NCBI RefSeq assembly: GCF_030812915.1
Contig: NZ_JAUSTQ010000016.1
Coordinates: 1 to 43,614 of the forward strand
Direction of reading: 5' to 3'
Length of the DNA stretch: 43,614 nt
DNA from: Alkalibacillus salilacus
GTDB lineage: Bacteria; Bacillota; Bacilli; Bacillales; Alkalibacillaceae
The translations under genes and the position numbers were made by a program. The stretch's first letter is position 1. Each line of letters begins with the position of its first letter. Below the pieces are notes generated by a model, which was not told the origin of the DNA, made no database searches, and saw nothing but the letters and a program-made list of their open reading frames with translations. Below, one piece after another: positions 8,917 through 16,830 of the stretch.

Positions 8917-9870
8917 TTAATCGAATAATACTTTATATTTTCCGTAACCTTGTTCATCTAGCTGTTCTTTCGGTATGAATTTAAGCGCTGCCGAATTAAT
9001 ACAATAACGCATACCACCTGCCTCTTGAGGTCCATCGTCAAACACATGGCCTAAATGACTATCTGCATGCTGACTACGAACTTCTATTCGGCGCATGCCT
9101 AAAGACGTATCAAGGTCTTCTTCCAAAGGCGCAATTGGTTTCGTGAAGCTTGGCCAACCACAGCCCGCATCATACTTATCATTTGAAGAAAATAATGGTT
9201 CGCCACTGACAATGTCAACATAAATACCGTCTTCTTCGTGATCCCAGTACTCATTTTGATATGGAGGTTCTGTTGCATCCTCTTGCGTTACTTTATACTG
9301 TATATCAGTTAATCGATTTTTTAAATCGTCCATTTCTTGCTGATTTGACCAATGTTCTTTAATAAACCCTTGGCGACCCGATCCTTTTTTATACATTTTA
9401 TAATGGAAAGGATGTTTTTTATAGTAATCTTGGTGTTCTTCTTCAGCAGGATAAAATGTTTTAGCTTCAAGGATATCAACGACAATTGGATCTTTGAATT
9501 TGCCACTTTCAACTAAGGCTTGCTTAGATTGTTCAGCTAATTGTTTTTGTTCCTCATCATGATAAAAAATAGCTGGCTTGTACGACTCGCCTCGATCATT
9601 AAATTGACCACCAGCATCAGTTGGATCGATTTGTTGCCAAAAGACCTCTAATAAATCTTCATAAGGAAATACAGAAGGGTTATATGTGATTTGTACAGCT
9701 TCCCTATGGCCGGTCGTCTCAGAACATACTTCTTCATAAGTTGGATTTTCCGTATGCCCTCCTGTGTAACCTGACACAATGGATTCAATTCCTGGACGGC
9801 GGTCGAATGGTTCAACCATACACCAAAAACAACCGCCAGCAAATGTTGCTAGTTTTAAATTATTAGACAA
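8917..9870 (-). CDS. msrAB: Fused methionine sulfoxide reductase MsrA-MsrB
   Basis: 317 residues from a TTG start with GGGG eight bases upstream; in-frame ATG and GTG codons just upstream sit too close to that site. The MsrA domain (about 1-165) has the catalytic Cys14 in GGCFWC and reduces the S-sulfoxide of methionine. The MsrB domain (about 180-317) has [16 protein letters not shown] and the catalytic Cys290 in [11 protein letters not shown] and reduces the R-sulfoxide. The zinc CxxC pairs of some MsrB forms are absent. B. subtilis encodes the two activities as separate adjacent genes (yppP, yppQ), so the fusion is a lineage difference. It is a cytosolic repair enzyme served by thioredoxin, 24 bases downstream of the YqfQ-like gene. 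Confidence 0.93.
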   Translation of the reverse strand: MSNNLKLATFAGGCFWCMVEPFDRRPGIESIVSGYTGGHTENPTYEEVCSETTGHREAVQITYNPSVFPYEDLLEVFWQQIDPTDAGGQFNDRGESYKPAIFYHDEEQKQLAEQSKQALVESGKFKDPIVVDILEAKTFYPAEEEHQDYYKKHPFHYKMYKKGSGRQGFIKEHWSNQQEMDDLKNRLTDIQYKVTQEDATEPPYQNEYWDHEEDGIYVDIVSGEPLFSSNDKYDAGCGWPSFTKPIAPLEEDLDTSLGMRRIEVRSQHADSHLGHVFDDGPQEAGGMRYCINSAALKFIPKEQLDEQGYGKYKVLFD

Positions 9871-9894
9871 AATCATCACCCCATAAATTACAAA

Positions 9895-10311
9895 TTAGAT
9901 ATACAATTTAGGTTCTGGAAGTTGATCGTGTTGGCTTCCTTTAGTTTGCTTTACTTTAGTCACACCTAGATCATTATATTTAGTTTTACCTAAATCATGA
10001 TCATCGAGTGAATGCTTAGATTCATCATGCTTTTCATCTTCCATCATTAATTTTATCATATCAACCATAAAAGGTGCATGCTTTAAAAGCGGACCATATT
10101 GTTTCCAAACAGGTATTAATTGTTGCACAAGTGCTAACCCTTTTTGAACCATATAAAGCGTTTCATGCAATGAATGTTCATTCGACTTAACTTGCATCAG
10201 CAAGGGCTTACGACTATGAGATGAACCAAATAATTTTTCTAAAAAATTCGGTTTTCTGCGATTCATAAAGCCACCGTGCACAGGATCATGCCAATTATAC
10301 ATTGGTTCCAT
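9895..10311 (-). CDS. YqfQ/VrrA-like protein
   Basis: 138 residues. The middle (about 55-90) reads like the YqfQ/VrrA core: VQKGLALVQQLIPVWKQYG followed by PLLKHAPFMVDMIKLMM. The ends are charged and low in complexity, His/Lys/Asp-rich at the C-terminus. The N-terminus (MEPMYNWHDP) is Gly/Asn/Arg-rich, without a signal peptide. VrrA was named for a repeat-variable locus in B. anthracis and its function is unknown. GGAG lies nine bases before the start. It sits between ung and msrAB on the same strand with short gaps. The family call rests on one conserved core and is moderate. Confidence 0.55.
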   Translation of the reverse strand: MEPMYNWHDPVHGGFMNRRKPNFLEKLFGSSHSRKPLLMQVKSNEHSLHETLYMVQKGLALVQQLIPVWKQYGPLLKHAPFMVDMIKLMMEDEKHDESKHSLDDHDLGKTKYNDLGVTKVKQTKGSQHDQLPEPKLYI

Positions 10312-10372
10312 TCCATCTCACTCCTTTATCAGCTACTATACTTATACGGGATTATGACCCTTATTGTATAGG

Positions 10373-11035
10373 CTAATGTGTCAAACACCAATCAATAGGC
10401 GTTTGTTGGTGTATTTTTAAAGCATGATTAACTTGTGAGAATGGTTGGCTTCCAAAGAAACCACGGTAAGCTGATAAAGGACTGGGATGCGGCGCATGCA
10501 CAATTGTGTGACGCGCTTGAATAAGCTGAGCTTTTTGATAAGCTTGTTTTCCCCATAAAACGAAGACTAAATGGGGATGACTTTCACTTAATTGTGTAAT
10601 GACGTAGTTAGTGAAAGAATGCCAACCTAAACCTCGGTGACTATTCGCTTCGCCTTGTTTGACTGTTAGAGATGTATTTAGCATTAACACACCTTCTTCA
10701 GCCCATTGAGTTAAATCGCCATGTGGTAACTCACAACCTAAATCATTCCACAACTCTTTATTAATATTTCGAAGCGAAGGTGGAAAAGCTTGCCCTTTAG
10801 GAACAGAAAAACTAAGTCCATTCGCTTGATTCGGTTGGTGGTAAGGATCTTGACCAAGTAAGACCACTTTTACATTGGCAAAGGGTGTTAATTCAAAAGC
10901 ACGAAATATTTGAAGATATGGAGGGTAAATAACGTTCTTTGCATATTCCTGCTCTACCGTCTTTAATAAATTTTGAAAATAAGTCTTATGTATTTCTGGT
11001 TTTAAAATTTGTTCCCAATCTTCAGGTAATATCAT
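10373..11035 (-). CDS. ung: Uracil-DNA glycosylase, family 1
   Basis: 220 residues, a normal length for UDG. The water-activating loop is GQDPYHQ with Asp63. The uracil-binding region contains LMLNTSLTV, and the minor-groove loop HPSPLSAYRGFFG carries His183. It removes uracil from DNA and so starts base-excision repair. GGGAGG lies seven bases before ATG. It is the first gene of a likely minus-strand series running through the YqfQ-like gene, msrAB and the DUF6501-type gene, a loose grouping of damage-repair functions. Confidence 0.96.
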   Translation of the reverse strand: MILPEDWEQILKPEIHKTYFQNLLKTVEQEYAKNVIYPPYLQIFRAFELTPFANVKVVLLGQDPYHQPNQANGLSFSVPKGQAFPPSLRNINKELWNDLGCELPHGDLTQWAEEGVLMLNTSLTVKQGEANSHRGLGWHSFTNYVITQLSESHPHLVFVLWGKQAYQKAQLIQARHTIVHAPHPSPLSAYRGFFGSQPFSQVNHALKIHQQTPIDWCLTH

Positions 11036-11183
11036 TAAATATCCTCCCTTTATTTCCCGGGTAAGCGCAAAATACGACGTTTACATACAAGATAACTAAG
11101 TTTTTTCATTGTTACAACAGCCTATACACAATGGGTGAAAGCTGCATAGGTTAGGAGTGAAACCAATGAAGGAGGCATGCATC

Positions 11184-11273
11184 ATGGGTAAAGGATATGA
11201 TAATAACGGCTTCACACTAATTGTTGTGCTTTTCATTTTACTAATCATTGTTGGTAGCGCATACGTTTGCTAA
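11184..11273 (+). CDS. YjcZ family sporulation peptide, 29 residues
   Basis: ATG 11184 to TAA 11273 encodes MGKGYDNNGFTLIVVLFILL and then IIVGSAYVC. This is the hallmark of the YjcZ family: a short Gly/Asn head and one hydrophobic helix ending in IIVG. Family members are made during sporulation in Bacillus and are probably membrane peptides. The site GAAGGAGG (11168-11175) is excellent, eight bases upstream. The CATACAAG at 11084-11091 resembles a mother-cell -10 but has no matching -35, so regulation is open. It faces yozE and shares a terminator with it. Confidence 0.8.
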   Translation: MGKGYDNNGFTLIVVLFILLIIVGSAYVC

Positions 11274-11284
11274 TGGAATTCAAG

Positions 11285-11324
11285 ATGATAAAGGCTTCAC
11301 CACTAGTGGTGAAGCCTGTTATCA
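11285..11324. terminator. Bidirectional hairpin between yjcZ-like gene and yozE
   Basis: A perfect 24-base palindrome (11293-11316, starting GGCTTCACCACT) is extended by ATGATAA/TTATCAT flanks. It lies 19 bases after the plus-strand peptide and at the stop of yozE. The T tracts are short on both sides, so it may also serve as a 3' stabiliser. Confidence 0.7.
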
Positions 11325-11546
11325 TGTTTCGATATGTTGTTCGTATTCTTCCCAAAGCTGATCAAAAGTTTGGATAGCCTCCGGAAACGGACTATTCATC
11401 TCTAAATATTCGCTTAGTTCATTGTAATTTACAGATTGTTTAGGGAATCCATGGTCACGAAATATTGCTTCAGCAAGTTGTTTTCGCGCATCTTGTTTAT
11501 TTTGGATTCCTCTAAATTGCATGGCAAAATGATAAAATGATCTCAA
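11322..11546 (-). CDS. YozE family protein
   Basis: 74 residues beginning MRSFYHFAMQFRG and containing the HGFPK, YNELSEYLEMN and FDQLWEEYE blocks of the YozE family (small SAM-like helical proteins, function unknown). The start is TTG with AGGTG seven bases upstream. It follows tatC by 16 bases and is the last gene of the thyA-dfrA-tat unit. Confidence 0.85.
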   Translation of the reverse strand: MRSFYHFAMQFRGIQNKQDARKQLAEAIFRDHGFPKQSVNYNELSEYLEMNSPFPEAIQTFDQLWEEYEQHIET

Positions 11547-11562
11547 ACATAAACACCTGCTT

Positions 11563-12324
11563 TTATTCGTTATCTAATTGATCTTGAATAGCGGCTAATT
11601 TTTCCAACCTTCGTTTATAAACAATTCTCGATGTCATGATAGCTAACTCATAAAGCAATATCAAAGGCGCAGCGACAATGAGTTGTAATATAAAGTCAGG
11701 TGGCGATAACATGGTCCCCAATACGATAAGAATTAAATAAGCATACTTTCTTGTCCGTTTCATATAGTCAGGTGTTAATACACCTAAACTCGTCAAGAAC
11801 ATAGCAACAAGCGGTACTTCAAAGAAAAATGCGAACGGTACAGTAATTTGCATAATAAAACGGAAATATTTATTAACCGTAAACATTTCATTCACGACAC
11901 CGTCACTTAAACCAAGTAAAAAATTCAAGACTAAATCTTTAATAATAAAATAACCAAAACCTAAGCCTAAAGCAAATAAGATGAAAATAGCTGGAACATA
12001 TAACAAGCTAACGCGTGCTTCATGTTTTGTCAGACCAGGTTTTATAAATAACCATAACTGTAATGCTAAAAACGGAATCGTAATTAGAAAGCCAACAATC
12101 GTTCCAATGATGACATAAACCCATATAATATCGAACGGACTAAGAACCGTCAGTTGAAAGGGCACATCATTCGCTACATAGTTATAAACCTCTTCGCGGA
12201 AATAAAAACCCACACCGAATGACAAAGCAAATACAATAAAACTCCAGAAAAAACGGCGCCTTAGTTCGCCTAAATGACTTGTCCAATCCATTTCTTCTTG
12301 ATCTATTTCTTCCTCATGCGTCAA
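11563..12324 (-). CDS. tatC: Twin-arginine translocase subunit TatC
   Basis: 253 residues with six membrane segments, the standard TatC layout. The N-terminus carries the conserved HLGELRRRFF block, and the first loop and later FFEVPL and SPPD-type residues are typical. TatC recognises the RR signal of folded substrates and recruits TatA. A TTG start is chosen because AGAGG lies seven bases before it; the GTG three codons upstream has no usable site. It follows two tatA genes, with a hairpin in the 87-base gap. Halophiles often export many proteins through Tat. Confidence 0.95.
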   Translation of the reverse strand: MTHEEEIDQEEMDWTSHLGELRRRFFWSFIVFALSFGVGFYFREEVYNYVANDVPFQLTVLSPFDIIWVYVIIGTIVGFLITIPFLALQLWLFIKPGLTKHEARVSLLYVPAIFILFALGLGFGYFIIKDLVLNFLLGLSDGVVNEMFTVNKYFRFIMQITVPFAFFFEVPLVAMFLTSLGVLTPDYMKRTRKYAYLILIVLGTMLSPPDFILQLIVAAPLILLYELAIMTSRIVYKRRLEKLAAIQDQLDNE

Positions 12325-12376
12325 AAGTTTCACCTCTTACTACCAATCTCACCATAACATTTATCATAAAAGAAGA

Positions 12377-12394
12377 TGTAAGGAACTCCTTACA
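12377..12394 (-). terminator. Hairpin between tatA and tatC (possible attenuator)
   Basis: TGTAAGGA and TCCTTACA form an 8-bp perfect stem. On the minus strand TCTTCTTTTATG follows. The position inside the operon suggests partial termination or mRNA processing, which would give more TatA than TatC. Confidence 0.5.
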
Positions 12395-12411
12395 CCTCAG
12401 TGAAACGATCA

Positions 12412-12627
12412 TTATTGTTTATTAGAATCTGAATTTTGTTCCTTCGAGTTAGAGGAATTTGACGAATTTGAATCGTCTGACATTAAATCATTCGTTGCTT
12501 TTTTAAATTCCTTTAACGAAGAACCAAATGCTTTCCCGATCTCTGGTAACTTCGATGGGCCAAAAACAAGCAATAACACTAACACGATTAAAATCAATCC
12601 CGGTAAACCGATGCTACCGATGCCCAT
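12412..12627 (-). CDS. tatA: TatA/TatE family translocase subunit (second copy)
   Basis: 71 residues with an N-terminal membrane helix ([14 protein letters not shown]), the hinge [14 protein letters not shown], an amphipathic helix and a Ser/Asn-rich acidic tail. TatA oligomers form the protein-conducting part of the Tat translocase in the cytoplasmic membrane. GGAG lies seven bases before ATG. It is 20 bases downstream of a second tatA and upstream of tatC. Gram-positive Tat systems usually need only TatA and TatC; no TatB hallmark is evident in either copy. Confidence 0.93.
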   Translation of the reverse strand: MGIGSIGLPGLILIVLVLLLVFGPSKLPEIGKAFGSSLKEFKKATNDLMSDDSNSSNSSNSKEQNSDSNKQ

Positions 12628-12647
12628 AATATCACTCCATTTATAGT

Positions 12648-12830
12648 TTATTGACGATCAGTCGTCTTGTTCGAATCCGAATCATCTTCATCAGTTATGC
12701 CACGTGTAGAATTTTTAAATTCTCTTAATGATTGGCCAAGCGATTGACCCAATTCAGGTAATTTCTTCGGTCCAAATATAATGAGAAGGATAATTAAAAT
12801 TAAAATTAATCCTGGTACACCGACTGTCAT
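12648..12830 (-). CDS. tatA: TatA/TatE family translocase subunit (first copy)
   Basis: 60 residues from an ATG with AGGTAGGTG closely upstream; a longer reading adding MGQVGVC has no proper ribosome binding site. It has the membrane helix [14 protein letters not shown], the conserved [14 protein letters not shown] hinge, and a short tail rich in Asp and Ser. It is clearly paralogous to the next gene, which differs in the tail and in the hinge (PSK versus PKK). The two may be specialised or simply raise TatA dosage. Confidence 0.9.
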   Translation of the reverse strand: MTVGVPGLILILIILLIIFGPKKLPELGQSLGQSLREFKNSTRGITDEDDSDSNKTTDRQ

Positions 12831-12866
12831 ACATACACCTACCTGTCCCATACTATTACTATCTAC

Positions 12867-12895
12867 ATTGTCGCTTATTTCAGCTCATTTTGCAA
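12867..12895 (-). promoter_or_regulatory. Candidate promoter for the tat genes
   Basis: On the minus strand TTGCAA, a 17-base spacer and GACAAT lie in the 97-base gap between dfrA and the first tatA. Both boxes match four of six consensus bases, so this is tentative. Confidence 0.35.
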
Positions 12896-12927
12896 ACATA
12901 TCGAGAAGACTGTTACAAAATGTTCAC

Positions 12928-13413
12928 TTATTGTCGTTTATAAACAGAAAAAGTATGTGCATGTTGATTATTTTCGTCCGTCTCCCCTTCTGTTCTTTCA
13001 ACTAATTCCCACTTGGACCAATCAATTTCCGGGAAGTAAGTATCACCATCAAAAGTCGAATGGATATGCGTTATATACATGTAATCCGCAAATGATAATG
13101 CCTCAGCAAAAAGTACTGCTCCACCAATAATAAATACATGTTCATTGGATGAAACAACTTCTTGTAACTCTTCCCAACTATGAATAACTGTACAACCTTC
13201 TGGGTTGAAATCCTTTTGCCTTGTCAAAATAATATTATGACGTTTTGGAAGTGGTCTGCCAATCGATTCAAATGTTCTTCTTCCCATAACAATCGTCGAC
13301 TGCGAGGTAACCGATTTAAAATACTTTAGATCATTAGGTAAGTGCCATGGCATTGTTTGGTTCAAACCAATCACATGATTTTCGTCCATCGCCACAATCA
13401 ATGAATAAGTCAT
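12928..13413 (-). CDS. dfrA: Dihydrofolate reductase
   Basis: 161 residues, normal for bacterial DHFR. It shows SLIVAMDENHVIGLNQTMPWHLPNDLKYFK (split here only by reading: the Trp-His-Leu-Pro substrate loop and the following Asp at residue 27-28), then the NADPH-binding VMGRRTFESIGRPLPKR and IIGGA blocks. It regenerates tetrahydrofolate, which thymidylate synthase consumes. It lies 11 bases downstream of thyA, the usual pairing. GGAGG precedes the ATG. Confidence 0.96.
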   Translation of the reverse strand: MTYSLIVAMDENHVIGLNQTMPWHLPNDLKYFKSVTSQSTIVMGRRTFESIGRPLPKRHNIILTRQKDFNPEGCTVIHSWEELQEVVSSNEHVFIIGGAVLFAEALSFADYMYITHIHSTFDGDTYFPEIDWSKWELVERTEGETDENNQHAHTFSVYKRQ

Positions 13414-13424
13414 GAAGAACCTCC

Positions 13425-14384
13425 TTATACAGCTACTGGTGCCTTAATACTAGGATGTGGTTCATAACCTGAAATCGATAAATCTTCTAGTTCAATATCA
13501 AAAATTGATTGTTTATCTTGGTTAATTTGTAATGTTGGTAGCGCTAGCATGTCACGCTCTAATTGTGTCCGTACTTGTGTAAAATGATTGTGATAAATAT
13601 GAGCATCACCAAATGTTTGGATGAACTCACCAACCTCAAGTCCACATTCATGTGCCACGAGATGTGTCAGTAAAGCGTAACTGGCTATATTGAATGGTAC
13701 ACCAAGAAAGATATCACCACTTCGTTGATAAAGTTGACAAGATAATCGGCCATCTTCTACGTAAAATTGAAATAATGTGTGACATGGCGGTAAAGCCATA
13801 GATGGAATATCTTCAGGATTCCAAGCAGATACAATTAATCGTCTGGAATTAGGATTCGTTTTAATATCATGAATCACTTGCTTTAATTGATCAATCGTCT
13901 CGCCTTGAGAACTCTGCCAGTTTCTCCATTGCTTACCATACACTTCGCCTAAGTGTCCAAACCGTTCCGCGAAGTCATCATCTTCTAATATGTATTGTTT
14001 AAACAATTGCATTTGTTCTTGATAAATTTTATTAAATTCCTCATCTTGTTGAGCACGCACGCCAAAATCATCCATGTTTGGACCTGTGTAAGCATCACTT
14101 TCAACCCAATTCTTAAAAGCCCATTCATTCCAAATATTATTGTTATGCTGAAGCAAATATCGAATATTTGTATCCCCTTTAATAAACCACAACAATTCAC
14201 TGGCAATTAATTTAAATGGCACTTTTTTAGTCGTAAGCAAAGGGAAACCATCTTGAAGATTAAAACGCATTTGATAGCCGAAGATTGAACGCGTCCCTAC
14301 TCCTGTTCGATCATGACGGTCTTGACCATGATTAAGCGTATACTCACTTAATTTCAAATAGGCTTCCTCGTTTTTAATAGTCAT
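13425..14384 (-). CDS. thyA: Thymidylate synthase (long form)
   Basis: 319 residues from ATG 14384, chosen for GGAGGGG upstream; a 20-residue longer reading has no site. The nucleophile is Cys201 in [10 protein letters not shown]. The folate/dUMP motifs [21 protein letters not shown] and [10 protein letters not shown] are present. A ~50-residue insertion (about 85-140) makes this the Lactobacillus casei/Staphylococcus type rather than the short 264-residue ThyB of B. subtilis. It makes dTMP from dUMP, using methylene-THF. It heads the thyA-dfrA-tat-yozE series. Confidence 0.95.
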   Translation of the reverse strand: MTIKNEEAYLKLSEYTLNHGQDRHDRTGVGTRSIFGYQMRFNLQDGFPLLTTKKVPFKLIASELLWFIKGDTNIRYLLQHNNNIWNEWAFKNWVESDAYTGPNMDDFGVRAQQDEEFNKIYQEQMQLFKQYILEDDDFAERFGHLGEVYGKQWRNWQSSQGETIDQLKQVIHDIKTNPNSRRLIVSAWNPEDIPSMALPPCHTLFQFYVEDGRLSCQLYQRSGDIFLGVPFNIASYALLTHLVAHECGLEVGEFIQTFGDAHIYHNHFTQVRTQLERDMLALPTLQINQDKQSIFDIELEDLSISGYEPHPSIKAPVAV

Positions 14385-14480
14385 TGTTACCCCTCCGTTC
14401 ATTTCGTTACAAAACTGTAATGTATACCCCTCAATCTCTGACATATAGTCATATTAGAGTACTTGAAAGGTGTGATTATT

Positions 14481-15473
14481 ATGGTGAATGCAACACCTAC
14501 TAAAAAAATGATACTAGGTGCAATAGCAGGAAATTTAGCTTTAGCGTCTCCATTTGCTTTTTATTCGCCAGTGCACGCAAGCGAAACAGCTTCCATACAG
14601 TCAACGCCTTTAAGTTACGGTGACCATGGTGAAGCAGTTTTAACCTTGCATCGAAAATTAAAAACAATAGAATATTATCCTAAAAAGGAGACCGCTCAAT
14701 ATAATGCTTTAACCGAATATGCTGTGAAGCAATTCCAAACAGATCATCACTTAGATGCTAATGGTGAGCTGAATCAGGAAACAGCTAATATGTTAGACCA
14801 AGTTTTTTACGACCATTATATCACATCTATCACGGATGTAGCTGAGGAAATTAAATTCGGCGAGCAATCAAAACGAGTTGAACGACTGCAAAACGCACTT
14901 AAAGCATTACGGTTATACGATGAAGAAGTCGACAGCGTTGCTGGACCTAACACGAAAGAAGCACTTGAAAAATTTAATCAGTTTAGAGAAGATAAATTAG
15001 ATTTAAGTCAATTAGAACCACCAACCATTGTACACCGTGAAGAAACACAACAAGTCAGTCATATGTCTAAATCACAATCAAATACAAAACAAAAATCCGA
15101 AACTGTTCAAACACAATCTAACCGCTCCGTTACTTCTACAGCACGTTCATTAGTAGGAACTCCATATCGTTGGGGCGGAACATCAAGAAGCGGGTTTGAT
15201 TGTAGTGGATTTTTGCAGTATGTATATGGTCAGCAAGGAAGTTATTTACCACGTACGGTTAGCGATATTTGGAATGCTACCACTCCTGCTTCAAAACCGA
15301 GCGTCGGAAATTTAGTGTTTTTTGAAACTTATCAACCTGGTCCATCTCATGCCGGCATTTACATCGGAAATAATCAATTTATCCATGCTGGGACATCTTC
15401 AGGTGTAACCATTAGTAATTTATCCGACAGTTACTGGCAGCAACGATATTTAGGTGCAAGGATTGTTCATTGA
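14481..15473 (+). CDS. Secreted NlpC/P60 peptidoglycan endopeptidase with two PG-binding domains
   Basis: 330 residues from ATG 14481 (AAAGGTG eight bases upstream; a TTG six codons earlier is less likely). A signal peptide covers about 1-33, with probable cleavage at PVHA-SE. Two peptidoglycan-binding type 1 repeats follow (about 45-105 and 120-180; LSYGDHGEAV and IKFGEQSKRV starts), then a Gln/Ser-rich linker (about 185-220) and an NlpC/P60 domain. The catalytic residues are Cys241 (DCSGF), His290 (HAGIYIG) and His302 (FIHAG). Such enzymes cut D-Glu-DAP bonds in wall peptides during growth or separation. It is divergent from thyA and converges with the DUF72 gene, their ends overlapping by seven bases. 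Confidence 0.92.
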   Translation: MVNATPTKKMILGAIAGNLALASPFAFYSPVHASETASIQSTPLSYGDHGEAVLTLHRKLKTIEYYPKKETAQYNALTEYAVKQFQTDHHLDANGELNQETANMLDQVFYDHYITSITDVAEEIKFGEQSKRVERLQNALKALRLYDEEVDSVAGPNTKEALEKFNQFREDKLDLSQLEPPTIVHREETQQVSHMSKSQSNTKQKSETVQTQSNRSVTSTARSLVGTPYRWGGTSRSGFDCSGFLQYVYGQQGSYLPRTVSDIWNATTPASKPSVGNLVFFETYQPGPSHAGIYIGNNQFIHAGTSSGVTISNLSDSYWQQRYLGARIVH

Positions 15474-16324
15474 TCCGAAAATAAGTCGATTTGTCTTGAA
15501 TTCAAACCCGTGTAGTTGATACCTAATAAGTGTTGAAACCGTTTTGCATTGGCATAAGCATGATGTCCCGAATTGTTATTAAACAAGATGGTTAATTGCT
15601 CTACTTGTTGAGATAAATTTTGTACACGATCACGCCATGACTTCAATTCGTCATCATTATAATTGTATAAAAACCGGACTTCACGCCAATTGTCTTGGCC
15701 ACTTTGGTTCCAACCGTAGACGTTACGACCATGAAATCGTATTAAGGATTGTTTTCCATGAGTAATTTCTGGGACAACTGGAACCGAAGCTTGACCTGCT
15801 TGAGGTTCGTCACAAATAGTATGGATCCATTTATCTTCTTTTAAGTAATTGATTGTGTCTGCTTTTATTTGTTCATGAAACCACGTGCGATTTCGAAATT
15901 CAATCGCAGTTGGGTAAGATTGGAATTGCTCTCGGATAAATCTCAACCGTTTTATATGGCTTTGACGGAGATCAAACCAAGGTGGAAATTGAAATAAAAT
16001 TGCATTTAATTTACCTGATTCGATTAAAGGGTCAATTTGCTGTTGAAATGAATGAAACATCGCTTTAATTTCTTTTCGTGTATATGGTTGACGATCATGC
16101 CCAGTGAACGCCTGATATGCCTTAACAACAAATGAAAAATTACTTGGTGTTTGGAGATCCCAATGCCTTATTTTCTCAGGAGTCATGATGCTATAGAAAC
16201 AACTATCTAACTCAACGACTGGAAAATAAGCGGCATAAGAAGCCAATTTGTGTCTAGAACCGACGTCTTGTTCATGAATATCAGGGTGGTCTCCCCACCC
16301 AGTTAAACCAATATTGATTGTCAC
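15467..16324 (-). CDS. DUF72 (YecE family) protein
   Basis: 285 residues from GTG 16324, with AGGAG seven bases upstream, giving VTINIGLTGWGDHP. It shows DUF72 features: the IGLTGW strand, VELDSCFY, FVVKAYQAFTGH, LFQFPPWF, EFRNRTW and LYNYNDDELKSW/FNNNSGHHAYANA near the C-terminus. The fold is a TIM barrel, related to B. subtilis YunF; no activity is established. Its 3' end overlaps that of the NlpC/P60 gene on the opposite strand. Confidence 0.88.
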   Translation of the reverse strand: MTINIGLTGWGDHPDIHEQDVGSRHKLASYAAYFPVVELDSCFYSIMTPEKIRHWDLQTPSNFSFVVKAYQAFTGHDRQPYTRKEIKAMFHSFQQQIDPLIESGKLNAILFQFPPWFDLRQSHIKRLRFIREQFQSYPTAIEFRNRTWFHEQIKADTINYLKEDKWIHTICDEPQAGQASVPVVPEITHGKQSLIRFHGRNVYGWNQSGQDNWREVRFLYNYNDDELKSWRDRVQNLSQQVEQLTILFNNNSGHHAYANAKRFQHLLGINYTGLNSRQIDLFSDQ

Positions 16325-16358
16325 ACGATCACTCCTCAACTTTACATACACTTATCTC

Positions 16359-16387
16359 TTGACTTTGTATTTTATATCGGATATACT
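16359..16387 (+). promoter_or_regulatory. Strong sigA promoter of the csp leader RNA
   Basis: TTGACT (16359-16364), a 17-base spacer and TATACT (16382-16387) predict a start near 16394. No other good promoter is seen nearer the csp gene. Confidence 0.8.
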
Positions 16388-16393
16388 GAAAGT

Positions 16394-16495
16394 GCAATTG
16401 AGACGTGAAGTATCATAAAGAAATTCGGGTAACTTCTATAGAAGTGAGAGATGCATTTGTGATCCTTCATTTCTATAGGAGTTACCCTTTTTTTT
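16394..16495 (+). ncRNA. Terminated leader RNA upstream of csp (sRNA or attenuator)
   Basis: From the promoter to the T tract is about 100 nt. A long hairpin pairs 16427-16444 with 16470-16487 (GGGTAACTTCTATAGAA arm, about 16 of 18 paired) and ends in eight T (16488-16495): a complete intrinsic terminator. A second pairing, TGAAGTATCA (16406-16415) with TGATCCTTCA (16460-16469), nine of ten, links the 5' side to the terminator loop and would make an H-type pseudoknot. The left arm can also fold locally (ACTTC-TATA-GAAGT). The csp gene begins 75 bases later. It is either an independent small RNA or a regulated leader. Confidence 0.6.
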
Positions 16496-16570
16496 ACTGA
16501 TCGTCGGTTGTGAATAATCCATTCATAAAAAATCAAGTTTGGATGGAAAGTTTTTAGGAGGCTTTTTAAA

Positions 16571-16771
16571 ATGCAAAACGGTACAGTAAAATGGTTTAAC
16601 GCAGAAAAAGGATATGGCTTTATCCAAGTAGAAGGTGGCGACGATGTATTCGTACACTACTCTGCAATTAACGAAGATGGTTTCAAAACATTAGACGAAG
16701 GTCAAGACGTTGAATTCGAAATTGTTGAAGGCGACCGTGGCCCGCAAGCTTCTAACGTTAATAAAAAATAA
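16571..16771 (+). CDS. Cold-shock protein (CspA/CspB family)
   Basis: 66 residues, the full five-strand OB fold. RNP1 is KGYGFIQV and RNP2 is VFVHY, with the conserved Trp8 and Phe9. It binds single-stranded RNA and DNA, melts structure and can act as a transcription antiterminator (known for E. coli CspC/CspE). It has the strong ribosome site TTAGGAGG. The only good upstream promoter is separated from it by a complete terminator, so expression may depend on read-through. A strong terminator follows. Confidence 0.97.
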   Translation: MQNGTVKWFNAEKGYGFIQVEGGDDVFVHYSAINEDGFKTLDEGQDVEFEIVEGDRGPQASNVNKK

Positions 16772-16789
16772 CTAGAATCATCATATACT

Positions 16790-16826
16790 AACGGCAATCA
16801 TTCATTTGAATGATTGCCGTTTTTTG
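16790..16826 (+). terminator. Intrinsic terminator of csp
   Basis: A 15-bp perfect stem (16790-16804 with 16807-16821, AACGGCAATCATTCA arm) with a 2-base loop, followed by six T. Confidence 0.95.
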
Positions 16827-16830
16827 TCTA

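Noticed and set aside
11084-11091. CATACAAG as sigma-E or sigma-K -10 for the YjcZ-type gene
   Set aside because: No matching -35 and about 90 bases from the start.
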